Assembly: GCA_017444545.1 (NCBI GenBank)
Contig: JAFSWJ010000273.1
Location: 1 to 6,125 of the forward strand
Length of the DNA stretch: 6,125 bases
Reading direction: 5' to 3'
Source: Lachnospiraceae bacterium
GTDB taxonomy: Bacteria > Bacillota > Clostridia > Lachnospirales > Lachnospiraceae
Below are positions 1-4,758 of this stretch, piece by piece; positions within the stretch are counted from its first letter, which is position 1; every line of letters starts with the position of its first letter. A program made the position numbers and the translations under genes. The notes beneath the pieces were generated by a model. It saw only the letters and a list, made by a program, of their open reading frames with translations, searched no databases and was not told where the DNA came from.

Positions 1-2
1 AC

Positions 3-458
3 TACGCGACAGTGAACAATATCTCATCAGTAAAGACTGCCACGGATATCTTTCGCGGCAGACCTGTCTTTATCTGCGAGGCGGATCTGTATGTTTCGGA
101 CCCTTCGATCTTTCAGACAACGCTTTCCGGTCCCTGCTATTTCGGAAAATCTGTTACCGGGCACACCGAAGACTGGGTCTTTGACACGGATGAAAACGGT
201 CTTATTACCCGGGTGGGAAAGGTAGGGGATAACTGCCATATCATGTGCGGCATCACCTACTTCACTCCCGAAGCATCGGCTGTCCTTGCCGATGCCATAG
301 ATGCAGCCTATGAAAAGCCCGGTTACGAAGAGCTTTTCTGGGACAATGTTGTAAACGACAATCTGGATGCTCTGAAGATGACCATACATCCCGTACGAAA
401 CGAACAGATCGAGGAACTTGATTCCGTCGAAGAACTTCGCGCCTTCACCAAAGAATGA
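3..458 (+). CDS. LicC-like phosphocholine/sugar-phosphate cytidylyltransferase, C-terminal part (5' end outside window)
   Basis: The reading frame is open from the first complete codon (3-5) and starts in mid-protein. Visible residues begin YATVNNISSVKTA, which matches the middle of LicC-type nucleotidyltransferases, where a Y..TNNISS stretch precedes the first catalytic strand. The GTG at 12 is therefore an internal Val codon, not a start. Next comes VFICEADLYV, the acidic metal/nucleotide site strand (the D of EADLY), then GKSVTGHTEDWVFDTDENG, GITYF, ELFWDNVVN and IHPV, and finally EQIEELDSVEEL, whose Asp is the likely second metal ligand of the family. Members of this family join CTP to phosphocholine or a similar phosphate ester in the cytoplasm, giving the CDP-activated donor used to decorate teichoic acids or glycans. 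The true substrate cannot be read from this half. The stop at 456-458 is followed at once by repeats, and a glycerophosphotransferase gene lies 129 bp downstream on the same strand, so the two probably form an operon. The family call is firm; choline specificity is only a family-based guess. Confidence 0.85.
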   Translation, partial: YATVNNISSVKTATDIFRGRPVFICEADLYVSDPSIFQTTLSGPCYFGKSVTGHTEDWVFDTDENGLITRVGKVGDNCHIMCGITYFTPEASAVLADAIDAAYEKPGYEELFWDNVVNDNLDALKMTIHPVRNEQIEELDSVEELRAFTKE

Positions 459-507
459 TGTTTCAGGGGGACGGTTCTCTGTTTCAGGGGGACGGTTCTC
501 TGTTTCA
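459..507. repeat. Tandem repeat, 21-bp unit, 2.3 copies
   Basis: Two perfect 21-bp copies of a unit running TGTTTCAGGGGGACGG then TTCTC occupy 459-479 and 480-500, with a third partial TGTTTCA at 501-507. The array begins at the base after the stop codon of the upstream gene. The GGGGGAC core is shared with the other palindromic repeats of the window. Confidence 0.9.
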
Positions 508-573
508 AAACAGGCAGCAGATCGCGTGAAACGCGCATTAATACCGGTGTTACAGAGAACCGTCCCCTGTGAC
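459..573. repeat. Composite palindromic repeat element in the intergenic gap
   Basis: The 15 bases GGGGACGGTTCTCTG at 488-502 have an exact reverse complement, CAGAGAACCGTCCCC, at 553-567, which continues as TGTGAC to 573. The whole block can fold into a long-armed hairpin. Its loop holds a small second hairpin, CGCGT-GAA-ACGCG (523-535). The first tandem copy (467-481) could pair with the same right arm instead, so two alternative folds exist. The element fills nearly all of the gap between the two + strand genes and ends 2 bp before the ribosome binding site of the second. It resembles the GGGGACGGTTCTCTG-type repeats I recall as common in Clostridia; that link is from memory. Confidence 0.8.
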
Positions 574-575
574 GC

Positions 576-581
576 AAGGAG
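576..581 (+). promoter_or_regulatory. Ribosome binding site of the glycerophosphotransferase gene
   Basis: AAGGAG lies 6 bases before the ATG at 588. It fixes this start over a competing ATG in another frame at 569. It sits directly after the right arm of the repeat element (553-573), so folding of that element could affect access to it. Confidence 0.85.
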
Positions 582-587
582 AGAAAA

Positions 588-1886
588 ATGAATCATACAT
601 TACTTTATATCGATCCCGGAACGGGAAGCATGCTTTTTACCATACTGATCGGAGCGGTTTCAGCCGGTTACTTTGTTTTCCAGAAACTCAAGCTGAAACT
701 GAAATTTGTGCTTTCCGGAGGAAAGGCGGAAGCGGCAGACGCCGAAAAGCTTCCTTACGTTATCTTTTCCGACAGCAAACGATACTGGAATGTCTTCAAA
801 CCGGTCTGCGACGAATTTGAAAAACGCGGGATCGATGTTGAGTACTGGACCATGTCTCCCGATGATCCTGCACTTTCTCAGGAATACACCCATGTGAAGT
901 CTTCCTTCATCGGCGAGGGCAACAAAGCCTTTTCAAAGCTCAATATCATGAATGCATCCGTGGTTCTTGCCACTACTCCCGGACTTGATGTCCTGCAGTG
1001 GAAGCGTTCAAAGAACGTGGACTGGTATGTCCACATCCTCCACCAGCCCGGCGATACCACTTTTTACAGGATGTTCGGTCTCGATCATTACGACGCTGTG
1101 TTGATCTCCGGGGAATATGAGGAAAAGCAGCTTCGCGACATCGAAGCCCTTCGAAATATCGGAAAGCGCGAGACCTGCCTCACCGGCATCACCTATCTCG
1201 ATACCATGAAGGCGCGCCTTGACAACGAAAAGATGACAGAGGGACCTCTTCGCTCCGCTCCGGTCGGCGCAAAACTACCGTCCACTGGAAGGTATGCGCC
1301 CCCCTGTCACATCGGAGAAAAGACGGTGCTGCTTGCGCCCACCTGGGGTGAGACTGCCATCCTTTCAAGGTTCGGGGAGAGGATAATAAGTGCGCTTGTA
1401 AACACCGGCTACAACATCATCATCCGCCCCCACCCACAGTCCTTTACCTCTGAAAAGGAAATGATGGATAAACTTCAGGCAAAGTTTCCCGAAAGCGAAA
1501 AGCTTCACTGGAACAGGGACAATGACAACTTTGATGTATTAAAGAGCGCCGATATAATGATCACGGATTTTTCCGGTGTCATGTTTGATTATGCGCTGAT
1601 CTTTGACAGACCCTTCATCTATGCTGATATCGAGTTTGACAAGTCGGCATATGATGCAGCCTGGCTTGAAGAGGATATGTGGACGCTGCGCATCCTGCCT
1701 TCCATAGGAATCCCCTTAAAGGAAGAGGATTTTGACAACATCAAGGACGTGATCGACAAGGCCGTGGGCGACGAAAGCCTTGCCGCCGGCCGTGACAGAG
1801 CCAGGGCCGAGACCTGGGCAAATCCCGGCAGAGCAGCGGAGCTTACCGTGGATTATCTCGTAAAAAAACACGGTGAATTAAACTAA
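588..1886 (+). CDS. Membrane-anchored CDP-glycerol glycerophosphotransferase family protein (TagB/TagF-like)
   Basis: Complete 432-residue protein with a good AAGGAG site. Residues 1-14 carry an IDPGTGS motif, followed by one membrane helix (about 15-33) and a basic KLKLKLK stretch, so the catalytic part should lie in the cytoplasm at the membrane. Residues 55-430 match the Glyphos_transf family: YVHILHQPGDTTFYRMFGLD (148-167, with H152) followed by ISGEYEEKQLRD, LLAPTWGE (248-255), IIIRPHPQS (277-285, with H282) and ITDFSGVMFDYALIFDRPFI (325-344). The two His-containing motifs are the expected catalytic elements. The family transfers glycerol phosphate, ribitol phosphate or related units from CDP donors to lipid-linked or glycan acceptors in teichoic acid synthesis. 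The LicC-like neighbour upstream fits a role in making or decorating a phosphodiester-linked surface polymer. Residues 217-241 look foreign and coincide with a palindrome-ended DNA insertion (1234-1309) placed between the two catalytic halves. The exact donor and acceptor are unknown. Confidence 0.92.
   Translation: MNHTLLYIDPGTGSMLFTILIGAVSAGYFVFQKLKLKLKFVLSGGKAEAADAEKLPYVIFSDSKRYWNVFKPVCDEFEKRGIDVEYWTMSPDDPALSQEYTHVKSSFIGEGNKAFSKLNIMNASVVLATTPGLDVLQWKRSKNVDWYVHILHQPGDTTFYRMFGLDHYDAVLISGEYEEKQLRDIEALRNIGKRETCLTGITYLDTMKARLDNEKMTEGPLRSAPVGAKLPSTGRYAPPCHIGEKTVLLAPTWGETAILSRFGERIISALVNTGYNIIIRPHPQSFTSEKEMMDKLQAKFPESEKLHWNRDNDNFDVLKSADIMITDFSGVMFDYALIFDRPFIYADIEFDKSAYDAAWLEEDMWTLRILPSIGIPLKEEDFDNIKDVIDKAVGDESLAAGRDRARAETWANPGRAAELTVDYLVKKHGELN
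1234..1309. repeat. Palindrome-ended repeat-like insertion inside the glycerophosphotransferase gene
   Basis: The segment starts TGACAGAGGGAC and ends GCCCCCCTGTCA. These 12-base ends are reverse complements except for two A/C mispairs, and they copy the TGACAGGGGGAC ends of the intergenic palindromes. The interior (CTTCGCTCCGCTCCGG and onward) reads like non-coding repeat DNA. It encodes residues 217-241, rich in Pro, Ala, Gly and Ser. These fall between LTGITYLD and VLLAPTWGE, where I recall relatives having only a short variable linker. The frame is kept open. That it is a mobile insertion is inference. Confidence 0.65.
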
Positions 1887-1924
1887 AATGTGACAGGGGG
1901 GCAGTCCCCCTGTCACATTTGTTT
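1886..1924 (+). terminator. Palindromic repeat acting as probable intrinsic terminator of the + strand operon
   Basis: A perfect 15-bp inverted repeat (AAATGTGACAGGGGG at 1886-1900 and its complement at 1906-1920) closes a GCAGT loop. It starts on the last base of the stop codon, and the right arm runs into ATTTGTTT. The stem is strong but the T-run is interrupted, so termination is likely though not certain. It belongs to the TGACAGGGGGAC repeat family of the window. Confidence 0.7.
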
Positions 1925-1937
1925 ACATAATATTATA

Positions 1938-1962
1938 TGACAAGGGGACAGTCCCCCTGTCA
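1938..1962. repeat. 25-bp palindromic repeat (TGACAGGGGGAC type)
   Basis: Arms TGACAAGGGGAC (1938-1949) and GTCCCCCTGTCA (1951-1962) pair around a central A, with one A/C mispair. The outer AT-rich bases ATA/CAT add little. It lies between two other palindromes in the gap between convergent genes and is the left member of the duplicated 71-bp block. Confidence 0.85.
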
Positions 1963-1975
1963 CATTAATTAACAT

Positions 1976-2007
1976 AAAAATGGGACAGAGATACGTCCCC
2001 TGTCCCA
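1976..2007 (-). terminator. Intrinsic terminator of the YidC-sulfatase fusion gene
   Basis: Read on the - strand, the stem TGGGACAG...CTGTCCCA (2007 to 1981) begins 7 bases after the TAA stop and is followed at once by TTTTT (1980-1976). The inner part (GGGGACGTATCTC) extends the stem with mispairs. A GC-rich stem plus a T-run just behind a stop codon is the standard intrinsic terminator layout. The stem is a member of the window's repeat family. Confidence 0.75.
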
Positions 2008-2013
2008 CAGTGT

Positions 2014-4623
2014 TTAATCCGGCATATCGGTTCCAACCCTTAGGCGTTCCCAGTTGCTCCGGTCAAATATGTTATCGTGTACCGAATACCAGGATACGAC
2101 ATCATCATCGTAAACCTTGTCTTTTTCGGCATCCACATCGATCTTTGTGTTCATCAGCACGATGGGCCCCTCGTTTTTCCTGTCGCTGTTTACGGGATTT
2201 CCCGTGAACGGATTGACGGGATCTTTTATTATATCCTTCATGGCAATGGTCGGAACATCAGCGTTGCACATGAAGGTATCATCCGTCTTCACACCGGAAA
2301 AATCAGTATCATAATCCTTTACCAGAAGCACCGGATTGACGCTTTCCACATCCATTGCGATATCATCAAAGAGCATTTCCTCAAACTGACCCAGTTCGAA
2401 GCCATGATCCGAGGTGATGATGATCCTGGTGTTATCGTATACTCCAAGTTCCCTCAGACTGTCCAGCCACGCGGCAAGCTTCATAATGGAGGCCATATCC
2501 ACATCATAATGGTCGGAACGGAACTTATTTGAAAGATCCATGACCTGTCCGTTCGGAAGAACCTTATTTTCGGGCTTTATCATCCTCACAGCCGGCTCAG
2601 GCTCGTAATCCGGCGGATTGAGCGCCACGATCTCGTGAGGTGCTTCATTCTGGATCATGAGCAGCTCTCCGCTGCTGTCGTTTACAACCTGCGTCAGCTG
2701 CGGCATCAGCCTGAGGAAGGATATGCAGGTGATGAAATGATATCTGATATTGTTGCTCGTGATCGACAGATAATTCCCCTGATCATAGGCAGTCTCCTGC
2801 ATAAACAGCGGGAGCGATCTGAACAGGCTGTAAAAGAAGAAGTTCCTCTTTTGCTGTTCAAGCTCGATGCAGGCCCTTTCCTTATCCGTCAGGTAATCAT
2901 TATATTCCCCGTTGGAAGTACAGTAGGCATCACAGTTTTCCACATCATCAAAGATATGCCGCCCGAGGGTGAAATCAAATTCCAGATCCGCATAGGGCAT
3001 GTCACAGACCGTGGAATGATAACCCTCCTTTGCAAACAGAGTGGGCATCAGTTTCAGGGCCTCATTCTGCTTGTCTTTGATCAGAACGTCATCTCTTTTG
3101 TTGGATTCGGCAAGGGCATATTCGTAGCCACCGAAAAGCGCTCCGGAAGCATTGATCGTATTTGTACCCGTGGAAACGGTATTGGGATAATAAGTAAATC
3201 CCGAAAACGACTGCTCTATTTCCGGTTTTTCCTGGAAAATATACGGAATATAGGCGCCGATGGACCTGTCAAGCATGATCACGACAACATTTTTTCCTTT
3301 TGATGAAAGCTTCAGGATCTTATTATTGATATCCGCCTTTTCAATTCCGGCGTGCTTGTCAACTCTGGCCAGCTGCTTTGACGGTCCCAGTGTCTTTTCG
3401 ATGGAAACGATGTTATACACCGAAAAGATCGCCTCGCAGACTATGAGGATCCCCAGGACGCTGAACACATAGTTCTTTTTCCTTTTGTAAAAGACTACGA
3501 GAACACATATCATCACTATGATAAAAAGCGCATTGCAGATCTCGTTCACATACCCGTAGTAAGGGTCCAGATCGTAGATCAGGGTATATGAGATGATACC
3601 GAACTGACCGGAAAACAGCATGTGATTGATGATGGCAATGAGGGCGGCGCAAAATACCCCAAGGCTGATGAAACGCCTGGTCTTCGGCTTTGAAAGGAAA
3701 AATATGACCGCACCCCAGAGCACAAAGACACCGGCTGCAATGGCAAAGGCCAGAAACGCATATCTGACCGGATCCGGATAGACCAGATTCTTTGAAAAGT
3801 CGAGGGGCGATGCTTCGATCACGGAAAGCGGTATGGAAAGCCCGGTAAACACCGCAAGCAGCACAGATGAGAGTGCCCAGAGCTTTACGGTATCACCGTC
3901 CTTTTCCGGAACGGTTTTATTATCCGCATCTGCATCCCCGGGCTTTTTGTGCTTTGCAAGGATGTCCATGACTATGTTCTTGCCGAGGGAGAACACATTG
4001 TTCAGCGTCCAGTAAAACACCAGTCCCGACGGGGATCTGTATAATAAAACCAGAAAGACAAGGGCAAACGCCACTGTCTGGATCTTTTCCTTTTTTGTTC
4101 CGTTCTTTGTGTATATGGCTGCCGAGGTGAGGTTGATGGCAGTCATCAGTATGGGGAGCAGGTTTATATGCAGACTGCCAACAGGTATCAGACCGTCGGG
4201 ACTGCCCAGGTCCTTTATCATCAGGAATGATGCGTCCTTGAGCAGTATGAGATTTGACAGGAAGTCATAGGCTGCAATGAAAAAGGGTACCTGCAGCAGC
4301 AGCGAGAGCGAGCTTTTCAGCACATACCAGGGCTGATAATCGTTCTGCCTGTAGTACTCCGACAAGATCATGAACCTTTCATCACCTTTGAAGGTCTTGC
4401 GGATCTTTCCCACCCAGAACTCCATGTCCTTCTGCTTTTTGCGTTCCTCGGCCTGCATGGCATCGGACCTCAGATACATGGGAAGGACCAGGATGTTCAT
4501 CACGAGACTGACTGAAAGTATGGATATCCCCGGATTTGAAAAAAGAGTATAACTGACCCTGAATATGATCTCAAACAAAAGCCATATCGGTTTGATCGCA
4601 AGAAAGTAAAAAAATTCGCCCAT
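2014..4623 (-). CDS. YidC/Oxa1 insertase domain fused to LtaS-like membrane sulfatase/phosphoglycerol transferase
   Basis: Complete 869-residue protein. Residues 1-222 form a YidC/Oxa1 core: an amphipathic start, TM1 (about 31-50), a charged cytoplasmic hairpin starting YLRSDAMQAEERKKQKD (50-95), TM2 (98-128), TM3 (148-172), TM4 (182-197) and the family signature SPSGLVFYWTLNNVFSLGKN (197-216). A K/D-rich linker follows, then five more helices (about 247-268, 287-310, 318-336, 361-379, 385-404), as in LTA synthases. Topology counting puts the C-terminal domain outside. Residues 441-869 carry alkaline-phosphatase superfamily marks: NVVVIMLDRS (D452, metal), STGTNTINASGALFGGY (484-500, likely Thr nucleophile), NEAPH (H663) and ITSDHGFELG (D739, H740, metal). 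The second part is thus a candidate phosphoglycerol transferase or hydrolase acting on a surface polymer. TM1 has N43 five residues before the LP turn, where insertases usually have a functional Arg. No lipobox Cys is seen. The ATG at 4621-4623 has no Shine-Dalgarno; no in-frame start lies between it and the upstream stop. Substrate and the role of the insertase half are unknown. Confidence 0.92.
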   Translation of the reverse strand: MGEFFYFLAIKPIWLLFEIIFRVSYTLFSNPGISILSVSLVMNILVLPMYLRSDAMQAEERKKQKDMEFWVGKIRKTFKGDERFMILSEYYRQNDYQPWYVLKSSLSLLLQVPFFIAAYDFLSNLILLKDASFLMIKDLGSPDGLIPVGSLHINLLPILMTAINLTSAAIYTKNGTKKEKIQTVAFALVFLVLLYRSPSGLVFYWTLNNVFSLGKNIVMDILAKHKKPGDADADNKTVPEKDGDTVKLWALSSVLLAVFTGLSIPLSVIEASPLDFSKNLVYPDPVRYAFLAFAIAAGVFVLWGAVIFFLSKPKTRRFISLGVFCAALIAIINHMLFSGQFGIISYTLIYDLDPYYGYVNEICNALFIIVMICVLVVFYKRKKNYVFSVLGILIVCEAIFSVYNIVSIEKTLGPSKQLARVDKHAGIEKADINNKILKLSSKGKNVVVIMLDRSIGAYIPYIFQEKPEIEQSFSGFTYYPNTVSTGTNTINASGALFGGYEYALAESNKRDDVLIKDKQNEALKLMPTLFAKEGYHSTVCDMPYADLEFDFTLGRHIFDDVENCDAYCTSNGEYNDYLTDKERACIELEQQKRNFFFYSLFRSLPLFMQETAYDQGNYLSITSNNIRYHFITCISFLRLMPQLTQVVNDSSGELLMIQNEAPHEIVALNPPDYEPEPAVRMIKPENKVLPNGQVMDLSNKFRSDHYDVDMASIMKLAAWLDSLRELGVYDNTRIIITSDHGFELGQFEEMLFDDIAMDVESVNPVLLVKDYDTDFSGVKTDDTFMCNADVPTIAMKDIIKDPVNPFTGNPVNSDRKNEGPIVLMNTKIDVDAEKDKVYDDDVVSWYSVHDNIFDRSNWERLRVGTDMPD

Positions 4624-4630
4624 GGAGTAT

Positions 4631-4636
4631 ATTATA
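4631..4636 (-). promoter_or_regulatory. Candidate -10 box for the YidC-sulfatase gene, implying a near-leaderless transcript
   Basis: On the - strand a perfect TATAAT ends 7 bases before the ATG at 4623, so transcription would start at or about the start codon. No convincing -35 lies 16-18 bases upstream (the region is inside the palindrome at 4641-4677); a TTGACA is present in that palindrome, but 30 bases away. The AT-rich stretch may match by chance. No ribosome binding site is seen, which fits a leaderless message but does not prove it. Confidence 0.4.
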
Positions 4637-4640
4637 TACG

Positions 4641-4677
4641 AAAAGTTGACAGGGGGACAGTCCCCTTGTCAACTTTT
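4641..4677. repeat. 37-bp palindromic repeat, long-stem version
   Basis: Arms of 18 bases starting AAAAGTTGACAGGGGGAC (4641-4658) pair with 4660-4677 around a central A, with only one G-T pair. It is the longest stem in the window. It lies between the start of the fusion gene and the next palindrome. It could end transcripts coming from the surface protein gene, with CTTTTC following on the - strand. Confidence 0.88.
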
Positions 4678-4705
4678 GTGACAGGGGGACTGTCCCCCTG
4701 TCACA
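4677..4705. repeat. 29-bp perfect palindromic repeat (TGACAGGGGGAC type)
   Basis: Arms of 14 bases starting TGTGACAGGGGGAC (4677-4690) pair perfectly with 4692-4705 around a central T. It adjoins the previous palindrome, sharing base 4677, so two hairpins are stacked head to tail. It is the left part of the second 71-bp block copy. Confidence 0.88.
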
Positions 4706-4749
4706 TTAATTAACATAAAAATGGGACAGAGGTACGTCCCCTGTCCCAC
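4679..4749. repeat. 71-bp direct repeat, right copy
   Basis: Same orientation and order as 1938-2008: palindrome, identical spacer CATTAATTAACATAAAAA, then a TGGGACAG palindrome. Only three substitutions separate the copies: A/G at 1943/4684, A/T at the palindrome centre (1950/4691) and A/G at 1991/4732. It lies 9 bases beyond the TGA stop of the surface protein gene, read on the - strand. The copies are 2741 bp apart and enclose the whole fusion gene. Confidence 0.9.
4717..4748 (-). terminator. Intrinsic terminator of the surface protein gene
   Basis: On the - strand the stem TGGGACAG...CTGTCCCA (4748 to 4722) with inner GGGGACGTACCTC lies 10 bases after the TGA and is followed by TTTTT (4721-4717). 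GTAC at the centre makes the stem fuller than in the left copy. It should stop transcription from the surface gene before the fusion gene, so the fusion gene needs its own promoter in 4624-4716. Confidence 0.75.
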
Positions 4750-4758
4750 TTTCTTTCA

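Larger units (their letters stand above)
1938..2008. repeat. 71-bp direct repeat, left copy (two palindromes plus AT-rich spacer)
   Basis: The block is a TGACAGGGGGAC palindrome, the spacer CATTAATTAACATAAAAA and a TGGGACAG palindrome. It matches 4679-4749 at 68 of 71 positions in the same orientation. The spacer (with TTAATTAA at its centre) is identical in both copies, so they share a recent origin and are not independent insertions. On the - strand each copy follows shortly after a stop codon. Confidence 0.9.

Noticed and set aside
12..14. GTG as the start codon of the first gene
   Set aside because: The frame is open upstream to the window edge and the residues around it (Y..TVNNISS) match the interior of LicC-like proteins, so the gene is cut by the window.
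459..507. CRISPR array
   Set aside because: The 21-bp units are directly adjacent with no spacers, and there are fewer than three copies.
27..596. 189-residue - strand ORF
   Set aside because: It is antisense to the LicC-like gene; its repeated PPETENR stretch is only the translation of the 21-bp tandem repeat.
1887..2013. tRNA or riboswitch in the convergent gap
   Set aside because: No cloverleaf or known aptamer consensus is seen; three palindromes and AT-rich spacers account for the gap.
2077..2532. 151-residue + strand ORF
   Set aside because: It is antisense to the end of the sulfatase domain, low in coding character, and has no recognisable motif.
2635..3303. 222-residue + strand ORF
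   Set aside because: It lies wholly inside the sulfatase domain on the other strand, has no family-like motif, and the opposite frame carries clear catalytic motifs.
4641..4748. Structured non-coding RNA or retron-like msr made of three hairpins
   Set aside because: The hairpins are copies of a repeat family found elsewhere in the window, there is no reverse transcriptase nearby, and terminator and repeat roles explain them.
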